A stretch of 64,000 nucleotides of DNA from positions 310,001 to 374,000 of the forward strand of contig CANMOY010000001.1 of the NCBI GenBank assembly GCA_947499595.1. The letters run 5' to 3'. The DNA is from an uncultured Mesonia sp. (GTDB lineage: Bacteria > Bacteroidota > Bacteroidia > Flavobacteriales > Flavobacteriaceae). How positions within the stretch are numbered: the stretch's first letter is position 1; the number at the start of each line of letters is the position of its first letter. The position numbers and the translations under genes were made by a program. Of this stretch, positions 45,093-54,029 are shown piece after piece. The notes under the pieces are model-generated. The model ran no database searches. It worked only from the letters and a program-made list of their open reading frames with translations, and was not told where the DNA came from.

Positions 45093-45638
45093 TTATTGCT
45101 TAAGTCTTCCCTCATATCCTATAGGATCTCTTAAATTAGAAAATAAATATAAACGAACAGCGCCATTATTAACCACTTCTAGTTTGGCATTCCAGTTTTC
45201 GTTATTTTCTTTATCTTCTATCATGAATTCGTAGCGTGTTAGTTTTTTATCCGCTAAATAGCGTTTTACTAAATCTTTCGGTTTACCTGAAAACAGAATT
45301 CCGCTTTGCCCTATATGTAATCCTCGTTGAGATTCTCCAAAATATGGTAAATTACTTTCAAAAATAGAATCCTTAAAACTAAGTTTATACTGATCTTGAC
45401 TCACATCAATTCGATTAGCTGTATGCCCTTGCATCATCATATTAGTTTTAGACATAACCTGCAATAAGTCTTGACTAGCCGTTGGTCTAACGGTTTTAAT
45501 ATGTGCCGTAAAATTGTTAATTTTTACAGGATTAGGAATTTCACTGGGAATAGTATCTAAAGAATTACAGCTCCAAAGAATTATTCCTAAAAAAGGCATA
45601 AATACTAAAAATATCTTTATTTTATCTCTATTGCTCAT
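45093..45638 (-). CDS. DUF4251-like lipoprotein
   Basis: Protein of 181 residues with lipobox LWSC (Cys about 24) and Ser/Asn after it. The C-terminal 90 residues have the pattern of DUF4251: LPYFGESQRG, GILFSGKPKDL, then a beta-strand run and LYLFSNLRDPIGYEGRL. The domain is a small beta-sandwich of unknown function confined largely to Bacteroidota. Its start overlaps the end of the upstream secreted-protein gene by 11 bases, so both are coupled. The domain call is from memory. Confidence 0.72.
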   Translation of the reverse strand: MSNRDKIKIFLVFMPFLGIILWSCNSLDTIPSEIPNPVKINNFTAHIKTVRPTASQDLLQVMSKTNMMMQGHTANRIDVSQDQYKLSFKDSIFESNLPYFGESQRGLHIGQSGILFSGKPKDLVKRYLADKKLTRYEFMIEDKENNENWNAKLEVVNNGAVRLYLFSNLRDPIGYEGRLKQ

Positions 45639-46287
45639 CTTCTTTAACTACCATCATTGTTGCCTTAAAACCCGTGGCTAAATTCCATATATTCTTTGAC
45701 AATACAACACCTTGATCGTTATACAGTCTAAATTCTGCGGTGTTGGGACCAGATAATCCTTGATTTAAAGCTAAAATATCTATCTTATTAAAACCTGGCT
45801 TTAAACTTACGTGTACTTCTGTAAAACTACTTTGTAATGTAATTCGAGGAACTTGAATTTCTCCATTTACAATTATTTGTACTTGATCGCCATCAACCGC
45901 CATATGGTCTCTACAAACAATTTTTACAAATTTCCCAGAACTTTTGAATTCTCCAAAATTTTGATTTTTCTTAAACTTCTCTGGAGTTTTACTTCCCTCC
46001 TGTTTTGCCAGATATTTTGGATCAAAATTTTGGGTTTGATCTATAAATTGCTCTTGTTTCTCCATGCTAAATTGCGGTGTCTCATCCTGCAACCATTTCT
46101 TTCGGGTATTTTTATATAAAGTAATATTAGGATTAGTTAAACTAGGAGAACTTCGACTAAAACCACGTGTATTCAAGCTTTTTGAAGAAGTATTAAGTGA
46201 TTCGCCAGAACGCACTGTATTTTCGTTATCAAACTGGCCGTAAACCGAAGTTAGACTTAAAAACCACAATACAAAAAAAACCTTCAT
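45628..46287 (-). CDS. Secreted protein of unknown function, partner of the DUF4251-like lipoprotein
   Basis: Protein of 219 residues with signal peptide 1-18 (SVYGQ). Residues 19-110 are polar, low in hydrophobics and probably disordered (N/S/K/Q rich). The last 100 residues form a beta-sandwich-like domain (KIVCRDHMAVDGDQVQIIVN; VSLKPGFNKIDILALNQG; AEFRLYNDQG). I recognise no named family. It is the first gene of a two-gene unit that overlaps the lipoprotein gene by 11 bases, implying a shared task in the envelope. Confidence 0.75.
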   Translation of the reverse strand: MKVFFVLWFLSLTSVYGQFDNENTVRSGESLNTSSKSLNTRGFSRSSPSLTNPNITLYKNTRKKWLQDETPQFSMEKQEQFIDQTQNFDPKYLAKQEGSKTPEKFKKNQNFGEFKSSGKFVKIVCRDHMAVDGDQVQIIVNGEIQVPRITLQSSFTEVHVSLKPGFNKIDILALNQGLSGPNTAEFRLYNDQGVVLSKNIWNLATGFKATMMVVKEDEQ

Positions 46288-46441
46288 AAGACTATAATTT
46301 AAATTATTCTAAAGATAATCAAAAATTAGTCCAATATTAATTTTATGTTGGCTTTCTTGTTTTAACATAATTATAGCAATTTAAAAATACGTTTCTTTAA
46401 ACTTGTGGGTTATTTAAGTTATAAAACCAAAAATAAAAGCA

Positions 46442-47266
46442 ATGAAAAAATTATTAAGTTTTACGTATTTAGGTTCAATTCTAATCTTGAGTTCTTGTGT
46501 TTCAAAAAAAAAATATACAGCACTCGAAACCGAATTAAATGATACCAAAAGTACTTTAATGCAGACTCGGGTAGATAAAGAGGACTGTGAAAACAAATTT
46601 GCCAAAATTGAAGCTAAGGTAAATGGGTATTACGCCAAGATTAATAGCTTGCAAGCAGAAAATGAAGAAAAACTTGATTTTGTTGAAGATTTAACGGTAA
46701 TGTCTGAAAAGTCAAAACAAAATATGCGTTCTACTTTAAAACAAGTTGATCAAAAAGAATTAGCGCAAGCAAAAACGCTAGAAGATTCTATCAATTTAGC
46801 TATATCTCACAACCTTAAAAAGAATTTAGGCGGAGAGGAAGACGATATTGATATTAATGTAGATCAAACGATTGTACAAATAAGTATTTCAGATAAGCTA
46901 TTATTTAAAAGCGGAAGTTACTGGGTAAACCCTAAGGCCTACCCCCTACTAAAACGCATTGCAAAAGTTGTAAATTCTGAGGAAGCTATGGAAGTTATGG
47001 TTGAAGGCCACACTGATTCTCAAACCATAAAAAAAGAATCTTATTTACAAGACAATTGGGATTTAAGCGTAAGAAGATCTACTTCTATTGTGCGTTTACT
47101 TCAAGACAAATTTAATGTGGATGGTAAAAAACTAATTGCTGCAGGACGTAGTAGTTATTTACCATTAGCAGATAATTCAACGCGTGATGGTAGAGAGAAA
47201 AATAGAAGAACAAGAATTATAATTCTACCAAATTTAGATAAGTTTTTAGCTATGCTTGAAGAATAA
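46442..47266 (+). CDS. OmpA-family lipoprotein with coiled-coil stalk
   Basis: Protein of 274 residues. The lipobox LSSC (Cys about 19) is followed by a coiled coil (about 25-110: KKKYTALETELNDTKSTL and on). A C-terminal OmpA/MotB-type peptidoglycan-binding domain covers about 130-270, with VEGHTDSQTI and REKNRRTRIIILP. The stalk and anchor suggest an outer-membrane-to-peptidoglycan tether of PAL type. It has its own terminator downstream. Confidence 0.9.
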   Translation: MKKLLSFTYLGSILILSSCVSKKKYTALETELNDTKSTLMQTRVDKEDCENKFAKIEAKVNGYYAKINSLQAENEEKLDFVEDLTVMSEKSKQNMRSTLKQVDQKELAQAKTLEDSINLAISHNLKKNLGGEEDDIDINVDQTIVQISISDKLLFKSGSYWVNPKAYPLLKRIAKVVNSEEAMEVMVEGHTDSQTIKKESYLQDNWDLSVRRSTSIVRLLQDKFNVDGKKLIAAGRSSYLPLADNSTRDGREKNRRTRIIILPNLDKFLAMLEE

Positions 47267-47283
47267 CAGTATAGTTAAATTAA

Positions 47284-47328
47284 ATTTTAAACAAAAAAAG
47301 CTCTTAAAGAGCTTTTTTTGTTTAAAAT
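47284..47328 (+). terminator. Perfect-palindrome terminator after the OmpA lipoprotein gene
   Basis: Complementary 22-base arms around a single unpaired A at 47306, core AGCTCTTAAAGAGCT with A7 and T7 tracts. It lies 18 bases after the stop of the OmpA-family gene. Confidence 0.92.
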
Positions 47329-47462
47329 ATCTGTCATAACAACCTGAATTATTGTCATATTCATATATATATTTCTACTATTTTATGCTTGGCATCACTT
47401 TTGAACTAATTTGGGCGAGTGGGTAAAATGCTCACCATTAGTAAAACAAGAAAAATTATTTT

Positions 47463-47891
47463 ATGAGTCAAGTTAAACAAAATGACACGGTTAAAGTACA
47501 TTACACAGGGAAATTAGAAGACGGTCAAATTTTTGACAGTTCGTTAGAGCGTGAGCCAATTGAGTTCACCTTAGGACAAGGTCAAATTATACCTGGTTTT
47601 GAAAACGGGTTAATTGACATGAAAGTAAACGAAAAGAAAACCATTAATATTGCACATACAGAGGCTTATGGAGAGGTTCGCGAAGAGCTTTTTCAAGAAG
47701 TACCTAAAAACCAGTTACCGCAAGAAATAGAGCCTCAAGTAGGTATGGGATTAGTATCGAAAAATCCTGATGGAACTGAGCGCCAATTAAGAGTGGCCGA
47801 AGTAAAAGATGAGTCTATCATTGTAGACGCAAATCATCCATTAGCTGGTAAAAATTTAGTGTTTGACGTGGAAGTAATGGAAATTAAGTAA
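47463..47891 (+). CDS. FKBP-type peptidyl-prolyl isomerase (SlyD-like)
   Basis: Cytosolic prolyl isomerase/chaperone of 142 residues. The FKBP core is VKVHYTGKLEDGQIFDSS and GQIIPGFENGLIDMKVNEKK. The insert-in-flap chaperone domain follows with EAYGEVREELFQEVPKNQLP and returns to the core at HPLAGKNLVFDVEVM. This is the SlyD architecture without the His-rich nickel tail. It likely assists folding. A sigma-54-like sequence lies upstream, and a hairpin terminator follows. Confidence 0.94.
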   Translation: MSQVKQNDTVKVHYTGKLEDGQIFDSSLEREPIEFTLGQGQIIPGFENGLIDMKVNEKKTINIAHTEAYGEVREELFQEVPKNQLPQEIEPQVGMGLVSKNPDGTERQLRVAEVKDESIIVDANHPLAGKNLVFDVEVMEIK

Positions 47892-47919
47892 TTACTCCCA
47901 TAATCAACATTTCTAAATA

Positions 47920-47949
47920 AAAAAACGCAGCCCAAAGGCTGCGTTTTTT
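47920..47949 (+). terminator. Terminator after the FKBP gene
   Basis: Thirteen-base stem with core CGCAGCC/GGCTGCG, loop CAAA, A run on one side and T6 on the other. It separates the isomerase gene from rpoD. Confidence 0.92.
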
Positions 47950-48043
47950 ATTCCCTGGATATTCTTACAAAAAAATTTGGAAATATCAAAAAAAAATTGT
48001 ATAATGTCCTGTTTAATAAATCATTTAATTCGTTTAGCATCAT

Positions 48044-48910
48044 ATGAGACAGCTTAAAATTACCAAGCAGGTTACAAATAGGGAGTCAAAATCTTTAGAT
48101 AAATACTTGCAGGACATTAGTAAAGTAGATTTAATTACGGCCGAAGAAGAAGTAGAATTAGCACAGCGTATTCGTGAAGGTGATCAACGCGCGCTCGAAA
48201 AACTAACTAATGCCAATTTACGATTTGTTGTTTCAGTAGCCAAACAATATCAAAATCAAGGTTTAAAACTCCCCGATTTAATTAATGAAGGAAATGTTGG
48301 TTTAGTCAAAGCCGCTAAGCGTTTTGATGAAACACGTGGTTTTAAATTCATTTCTTATGCGGTTTGGTGGATTCGTCAATCTATTCTTCAAGCTTTAGCC
48401 GAACAATCACGAGTAGTACGCTTACCGCTGAATAAAATTGGAGTAATTAATAAAATAAATAAGGCATTTTCGCATTTAGAACAAAGCTTACAACGACCAC
48501 CTAGTGCGGAAGAAATAGCGAAAGAGTTAGATATGTCGGTTAGCCAGGTAAAGACCGCCTTAAAAAACTCAGGACGCCATCTTTCGATGGATGCTCCCTT
48601 TAAAGATGGTGAAAATGACTCTAATTTATATGATGTTTTAAGCTCTGGAGAATCTCCTAATCCAGATGATACTTTAATGCAGGATTCTTTAAGCATTGAA
48701 ATTAATCGAGCTTTAGACACTTTATCAACTCGAGAAGCTGATGTAATTCGTCTTAACTATGGAATTGGTAATCAACCAGCGATGACCTTACAAGAAATTG
48801 GAGATACCTTTGATTTAAGCCGTGAACGGGTTAGACAAATTAGAGAAAAAGGAATTAGACGATTAAAACATCAATCTAAAAATAAAATTTTGAAAAAATA
48901 TTTAGGATAA
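48044..48910 (+). CDS. rpoD: Primary sigma factor RpoD, Bacteroidota short form
   Basis: Housekeeping sigma factor of 288 residues. Regions 1.2 to 4.2 are present: [20 protein letters not shown] (1.2), [17 protein letters not shown] and [16 protein letters not shown] (2), [12 protein letters not shown] (3), and the helix-turn-helix [23 protein letters not shown] (4.2). The acidic region 1.1 of E. coli sigma-70 and the non-conserved insert are missing, as in B. fragilis sigma-AB. This fits the TTTG/TAnnTTTG promoters seen in the window. Confidence 0.95.
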   Translation: MRQLKITKQVTNRESKSLDKYLQDISKVDLITAEEEVELAQRIREGDQRALEKLTNANLRFVVSVAKQYQNQGLKLPDLINEGNVGLVKAAKRFDETRGFKFISYAVWWIRQSILQALAEQSRVVRLPLNKIGVINKINKAFSHLEQSLQRPPSAEEIAKELDMSVSQVKTALKNSGRHLSMDAPFKDGENDSNLYDVLSSGESPNPDDTLMQDSLSIEINRALDTLSTREADVIRLNYGIGNQPAMTLQEIGDTFDLSRERVRQIREKGIRRLKHQSKNKILKKYLG

Positions 48911-48911
48911 T

Positions 48912-48949
48912 ATAAAAAAAGCTGTGCTTATAAGCACAGCTTTTTTTAT
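48912..48949. terminator. Perfect loopless palindrome terminator between rpoD and the aldo/keto reductase gene
   Basis: A 38-bp exact palindrome centred between 48930 and 48931, core GCTGTGCTTA/TAAGCACAGC with A7 and T7. It starts two bases after the rpoD stop and runs through the TAA stop codon of the minus-strand reductase (48946-48948). Confidence 0.93.
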
Positions 48950-49899
48950 GCTTTGCTCCAATTATTCAAAATACTCATTTGTTCCTCACTCAATTTAAAT
49001 GAAATAGCTTCTCTAAACGCCGACAATTGGCTTGTATTGGTAGCACTCGCGATTGGAGCTGAAATGACTGGTCTTTGCATAATCCAGCGCAAAGCTACCG
49101 CTGCTAAACTCACTTGATGTTCATTCGCAATATTTTCCATTTGATTTAGAATACTTAAATTTTTATGATTTAAATATTTTTGGGCAAACCGTTTTCTTTC
49201 AGCACCTTCAAAATCCATTTCGGTATTATACTTTCCTGTTAAAAATCCGCTGGCAAGCGAAAAATAACTAACAACTCCTAATTTATGTTCCTTGCAAATC
49301 GCTTTTATTGATTTTTCAAATTCTTCACGATCAAGCAAGTTATATAACGGTTGAAAAACTTCGTATTTAGGTAAATTTTCTGTCTGACTTACCTCTAAAT
49401 TTTCTATTAAGCGTTCGGGTGAAAGATTTGAAGCTCCAATATGCCTTACTTTCCCTTCCCTTATCAACTGCTCATAAGCACTTAAAGTTTCTGAAACTGG
49501 AGTTTTATAATCATCATAATGGGTGAAATAAAGGTCGATATAATCGGTTTTAAGGCGGCTAAGTGAATCTTCTACCGCTTTTAAAATATATTTTTTTGAG
49601 ATATTTTTTTCACCGCCAGGCCTCATATTGCTGCCTACTTTAGTAAAAAGGCTGATTTTATCTCTGTTATTATTACGCTGTATCCACTCTCCTATGATAA
49701 TTTCTGACTCACCACCTTGGTTTCCCGTAGCCCACCTTGAATAAACATCTGCAGTATCTATGGCATTAAAACCCAAGCTTACTAATTCATCTAGTAATTT
49801 AAAGCTTTGGGATTTATCTGCTGTCCAACCAAATACATTACCGCCAAACACTATTGGCGGTATTTTTATACTAGTGGTTCCTAAGTTTTTCAACTCCAT
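48946..49899 (-). CDS. Aldo/keto reductase
   Basis: NADPH-dependent oxidoreductase of 317 residues with a TIM barrel. The catalytic Tyr is in AIDTADVYSRW; Lys in TKVGSN and His in YFTHYDD complete the tetrad (usually H-Y-K-D). The C-terminal coenzyme phosphate site is seen in PIASATNTSQLSAF. The substrate is probably a small aldehyde or sugar. It follows the SDR gene by 8 bases, so the two probably form a reductase operon. Confidence 0.92.
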   Translation of the reverse strand: MELKNLGTTSIKIPPIVFGGNVFGWTADKSQSFKLLDELVSLGFNAIDTADVYSRWATGNQGGESEIIIGEWIQRNNNRDKISLFTKVGSNMRPGGEKNISKKYILKAVEDSLSRLKTDYIDLYFTHYDDYKTPVSETLSAYEQLIREGKVRHIGASNLSPERLIENLEVSQTENLPKYEVFQPLYNLLDREEFEKSIKAICKEHKLGVVSYFSLASGFLTGKYNTEMDFEGAERKRFAQKYLNHKNLSILNQMENIANEHQVSLAAVALRWIMQRPVISAPIASATNTSQLSAFREAISFKLSEEQMSILNNWSKA

Positions 49900-49907
49900 T
49901 TTGCCTT

Positions 49908-50636
49908 CTACTTTTTAGTTTGTGCTGGTCTTACTTCAATTTTACTTGGTAGAGTTCTTGGGTGCATTTTAAATAAATTAACTACTATCTCACCTAAATC
50001 TTCTATTTGTATTTTCCAAGCTTCTTGTTCTTCATTAACATTGGGATTATTCCCGTTAAAATGGGTAGAAACAGAACCAGGCATAATGGTTGATACCTTA
50101 ATGCCTTTATCGCGTACATCAAGCATCATGGCTTGTGTAAAACCTGTAACTCCAAATTTACTAGCATTGTAAGCCGCCCCTCCTGCAAAAAAATTACATC
50201 CGGCTAAACTAGAAATACTTATAAAATATCCTTTTGTTTCACTCAAAGCATCAATACTTGCTTTAGCCGAATAAAATACTCCGCTTAAGTTGGTATCAAT
50301 AGTTTCTTTCCACTGTTCTTCTGTCAATTCGGAAATAGGCGCAAAATGGCCTAAACCTGCGTTAGCTATTACATAATCTAATTGGCTAAACTGTTTTAAG
50401 GTTTGTTGCACAGCCTCCAGTTGTTCTTTAAAGTTACGTGCATCTGCCTTTAGGCCTATTGCTTTTGCTTGATCGAATTTAGCATTTAATTTGGCTGCAG
50501 TTTCTTCAGCTTGGCTAAGCGACCTACTGGTTATAGCTACGTTTACGCCTTCCTTAAGTAAAGCTTCGGCTATTCCTAAACCAATTCCTTTTGATCCTCC
50601 TGTGATTAAAGCTGTTTTACCTTTTATTTTCATCAT
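49908..50636 (-). CDS. Short-chain dehydrogenase/reductase
   Basis: Rossmann-fold NAD(P) oxidoreductase of 242 residues. The cofactor motif is TGGSKGIG near residue 12, the structural motif NAGL at 92-95, and the catalytic Ser142, Tyr156 and Lys160 (YNASK). Two adjacent ATG codons (50636 and 50633) are possible starts. The substrate is not determined. It precedes the aldo/keto reductase gene by 8 bases. Confidence 0.93.
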   Translation of the reverse strand: MMKIKGKTALITGGSKGIGLGIAEALLKEGVNVAITSRSLSQAEETAAKLNAKFDQAKAIGLKADARNFKEQLEAVQQTLKQFSQLDYVIANAGLGHFAPISELTEEQWKETIDTNLSGVFYSAKASIDALSETKGYFISISSLAGCNFFAGGAAYNASKFGVTGFTQAMMLDVRDKGIKVSTIMPGSVSTHFNGNNPNVNEEQEAWKIQIEDLGEIVVNLFKMHPRTLPSKIEVRPAQTKK

Positions 50637-50841
50637 TTTTTAGAATTTTATTTTAAATATAAGTTGACTAGTTTGAAAAGCCACAACCAATAGTTGGTTT
50701 AGTTTTTTTTTAACGAATTCAAAATCCGTAATGGCTATAGGTAAGGATAAAATATCTGTTGAATATATTCCTGTGTTAAACTCTGCAGAAAATATATGTA
50801 TATTTAAAAGCTAATCCAGTAATTTGCACTAAAAGACAAGC

Positions 50842-53133
50842 ATGAAAGTTTGGTTGAAAAAAATATTATGGCTCTTTGCTGGCTTAGGCATGGTTTTCCT
50901 GGCCTTTTATTTAAGCATATATTGGGGTGCATTTGGAAAAATACCCTCGAAAGAGGAATTAAAAAATTTAAAACAGAGTGTCGCAACCGAAATAGTTGAC
51001 GATCAAGGCTCTTTATTAGGCAAGGTATATATTTATGACCGGCAGGCTGTGTCTTTTTCAGAATTTCCTCCTCATCTTGTAAATGCTTTAATTGCTACAG
51101 AAGATACGCGATTTTATGAGCACGATGGTATTGATGCTAAAAGCTTATTAAGGGTATTTTTTAAAACTATTTTATTATCCGATAAATCTTCTGGTGGCGG
51201 TAGCACATTAACCTTGCAATTGGCTAAAAACCTTTACGGAAGAGAGGCATACCCGGTTTTTAGCATTGTAATCAATAAACTTAAAGAAAGTATTGTTGCC
51301 CAACGTATTGAAGATTTATATTCAAAAGAAGAAATTATTGAACTGTATTTAAACACAGTTCCTTTCCCAGATAACACTTACGGTGTTGAAAGTGCTGCCT
51401 TTAAATTCTTTAATACCCAGACAAAAAATCTAACAGTGGCGCAAGCCGCCACGCTCATAGGAAGTTTAAAGGCAAATCATAGCTATAATCCAAGATTATT
51501 TCCAGAACGTTCGCAGTTAAGGCGTGATGTGGTCTTGAAACAAATGAATAAATACAATTATTTAAGTACTACAGAGACAAATCAATTAATTGCCCAAAAA
51601 ATCAAGTTAGATTACCAATACTTTTCCCCCAACCAAGGTGTAGCGGGTTATTTTAGAGCAAAGGTTAGACAACAAACTGAACAAATAATACAAAAACATA
51701 AGCTTAAACAAGCCAATGGCGAACTGTATAATATTTTAACCGATGGTTTGCGAATAGAAACTACTTTGAACAAACCTATGCAATTAGTTGCCGAACGGGC
51801 TATGAAAAAACATATGTCGCGTTTACAAAGTCAATTTGAAAAAGGCTATGGTAATAATGCACCTTGGCTTAGGAATAAGGTAGCCTTCAACTGGGCACTG
51901 CAACAATTACCTTATTATAAAAAACTAAAAAGTCAAAATTTAAGTTTGACTGAGATTAAAGATTCCTTAAACAGGAAACAAAAAGTTAAGGTTTTTGATT
52001 GGAAGAAACCGACCGTCAAAAACCTTAGCATTTTAGATAGTATTGAGCATTTTTCTAAATTTTTAAATATGGGTTTTGTCGCCATAGAACCAAATACTGG
52101 AGAAATTAAATCTTATCTTGGAGGTGTCGATTACACTTATTTTAAATACGATCATGTAAGTCAAAGCAAAAGACAAGTAGGATCTTTATTTAAACCGATT
52201 GTTTATACAGCTGCTATTGAGAACGGATTAGCCCCCTGCTCCTACTACAACCCTAGTGCGGTAACTTATACCGACATGAAGAATTGGACCCCAAAAAATG
52301 CCTCTAAAAAAAATAATGAGTCCGAACATATTAATTATTCTTTAGAAAGAGCTTTAAGCGAGTCTATAAATACTATTGCCGTAAAAGTATTGCAAGAAGT
52401 GGGAATTGACAAAACAATTGAACAGGCAAAAAAAATGGGGATTCAACAGGAGTTGCCAAAAGTACCCTCAATTGCATTAGGGGTTACCGATGTGAAACTT
52501 TTAGATATGGCTCGGGTTTATTCAACTTTTGTAAATGATGGAATGGCACCAGAACCAGTATTTATAAAAACAATTAAAAATAAAAGAGGGGAAATTATTT
52601 GGAGCCAAGAGCAACAAAACAAAACCAATAAAAAGGAGGCTGCATTTTCAAACTTTACTAGACAAGTTATGCTTTCGTTTATGCAATCAACCGTAAACAA
52701 AGGAACTGCTAGACGATTGCGAACAACCTACAGATTAAATAATGCCATTGCCGGAAAAACAGGAACCACTCAAAATAATAAGGACGCTTGGTTCGCTGCA
52801 ATTACACCAAAACTAGTTTGCTTAACTTGGGTAGGAAATGATAATGCAAAAATTAACTTTAGTTCTACCGTTATCGGTCAGGGGGCAAATGCTGCTCTAC
52901 CAATGTTTGCTGAGTTTTACTCGGCTTTGTCGAAAAATAAAGAATTTGATGCGATAACACAGGCGCAATTTGAACCAATATCAAAAGAAGTTAAAAAGGC
53001 CATTGAATGTGATGATGAAAAAAAAGATGGACTTTTTAAACGAATATTTGGAAAAAACAAGGATGAAAAAACCTTCCACGAAGATAAACAGAAAAAGAAA
53101 AAGGGAATTTTCTCTTGGTTTAAAAAGAAATAA
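50842..53133 (+). CDS. Bifunctional penicillin-binding protein 1A-type
   Basis: Inner-membrane peptidoglycan synthase of 763 residues. The N-terminal anchor is residues 10-29. The GT51 glycosyltransferase domain starts near 75 with catalytic Glu87 (ATEDTRFYEHDGID) and GGSTLTLQLAKNLYG. The transpeptidase domain has nucleophile Ser448 (GSLFKP), SIN for the second motif and Lys639-Thr-Gly (GKTGTTQNN). All catalytic residues are intact. The C-terminus is a basic tail rich in lysine. The convergent gene ends 5 bases away with a shared AT-rich hairpin. Confidence 0.96.
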   Translation: MKVWLKKILWLFAGLGMVFLAFYLSIYWGAFGKIPSKEELKNLKQSVATEIVDDQGSLLGKVYIYDRQAVSFSEFPPHLVNALIATEDTRFYEHDGIDAKSLLRVFFKTILLSDKSSGGGSTLTLQLAKNLYGREAYPVFSIVINKLKESIVAQRIEDLYSKEEIIELYLNTVPFPDNTYGVESAAFKFFNTQTKNLTVAQAATLIGSLKANHSYNPRLFPERSQLRRDVVLKQMNKYNYLSTTETNQLIAQKIKLDYQYFSPNQGVAGYFRAKVRQQTEQIIQKHKLKQANGELYNILTDGLRIETTLNKPMQLVAERAMKKHMSRLQSQFEKGYGNNAPWLRNKVAFNWALQQLPYYKKLKSQNLSLTEIKDSLNRKQKVKVFDWKKPTVKNLSILDSIEHFSKFLNMGFVAIEPNTGEIKSYLGGVDYTYFKYDHVSQSKRQVGSLFKPIVYTAAIENGLAPCSYYNPSAVTYTDMKNWTPKNASKKNNESEHINYSLERALSESINTIAVKVLQEVGIDKTIEQAKKMGIQQELPKVPSIALGVTDVKLLDMARVYSTFVNDGMAPEPVFIKTIKNKRGEIIWSQEQQNKTNKKEAAFSNFTRQVMLSFMQSTVNKGTARRLRTTYRLNNAIAGKTGTTQNNKDAWFAAITPKLVCLTWVGNDNAKINFSSTVIGQGANAALPMFAEFYSALSKNKEFDAITQAQFEPISKEVKKAIECDDEKKDGLFKRIFGKNKDEKTFHEDKQKKKKGIFSWFKKK

Positions 53134-53150
53134 AGTTTTTATTTCTTTTT
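53122..53150. terminator. AT-rich hairpin spanning two convergent stop codons
   Basis: Thirteen-base stem (53122-53134 with 53138-53150), loop GTT. It includes the PBP stop TAA and the stop of the minus-strand SdiA-type gene. Formed by lysine codons of both C-termini. Only one GC pair, so termination strength is doubtful. Confidence 0.45.
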
Positions 53151-54026
53151 GGTAGCCTTTTTGTTCTTTATTTCAACCTGATGAATGGTGGCTGGCTTCC
53201 ACTCCCCCTCATTAGATAAAAATATTTTACCATCGGGACTAAAGGTTATGCCCTCTGGTTGCGGATGCTGATCAGGATCTAAAACAATCAGTTTTTCTGC
53301 TTCCCAGTTACGATTTAAAATCAAGAGCTTTGGAATTTTAGCATCTAACATATAAATATCTTTTGTTTGAGGATGAATGGCAATTTCTGATGTTCTAAAA
53401 GTTTTCTTACTACCCACATTTTTAAGTTCTTTAAAAATGGGATTATCAAACTTCAATTTAAATATCGGTTCTTCTATAAACCTTTTCGAAGTTAGATCAA
53501 AAGCATAAACACCTTTATATTTTTCATCCTTGTGCCCATTTTGTTTTGCTGCCAGCCATAACTGATTTTTAGCAGGATCATAGGTAAACCCTTCAATATC
53601 GTGTTTTGGAGATAATTTAGTTTGGTAAGTATTAATATTAATAGAATCTGATAAATAGCTTTTAATTTCAAATATTTTACCAGCACTAGTTACGGTATAA
53701 AGATCATTACCATTAATAGCTATGCCTTCATAATCATCTTGCGGACCAAATTCAATGGTTTGTTCAACCTTACCGGTTACTATATTGTACAAATAAATAA
53801 GCCCCATTTCATCTTGTACACAAGCTAATTGTTTTTCGTTGAGATAAACAATTCCCGATACTTCTTCTAACTCTCTTGGTAATTTCCAAGTGTTTTTAAT
53901 AATTACCTCAGAAGGGTTATCGTAGTCAATTTTATAATGATCTTTAAAATTGAAATAAATAATTCCTACAAAAGCTAAGATACCGATGGTAATAAAAAAC
54001 GGTGGACTTTTAAAATAAGATCCCAT
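53139..54026 (-). CDS. SdiA-regulated-type membrane-anchored beta-propeller protein
   Basis: Protein of 295 residues with an N-terminal membrane anchor (about 8-26) and a periplasmic domain of repeated four-stranded blades: EVSGIVYLNEKQLACVQDE, DDYEGIAINGNDLYTV, DIEGFTYDPAKNQLWLAAKQ, EIAIHPQTKDIYMLDA, QPEGITFSPDGKIFLSNEG. This is the SdiA-regulated (YjiK) family, thought to be a calcium-linked propeller, possibly esterase-like. It follows the FUSC gene by 3 bases. Confidence 0.85.
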   Translation of the reverse strand: MGSYFKSPPFFITIGILAFVGIIYFNFKDHYKIDYDNPSEVIIKNTWKLPRELEEVSGIVYLNEKQLACVQDEMGLIYLYNIVTGKVEQTIEFGPQDDYEGIAINGNDLYTVTSAGKIFEIKSYLSDSININTYQTKLSPKHDIEGFTYDPAKNQLWLAAKQNGHKDEKYKGVYAFDLTSKRFIEEPIFKLKFDNPIFKELKNVGSKKTFRTSEIAIHPQTKDIYMLDAKIPKLLILNRNWEAEKLIVLDPDQHPQPEGITFSPDGKIFLSNEGEWKPATIHQVEIKNKKATKKK

Positions 54027-54029
54027 ACA

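Noticed and set aside
50731-50814. 27-codon open frame upstream of the PBP1A gene
   Set aside because: No hydrophobic or structural pattern, no homologue that I recognise, and the length is expected by chance.
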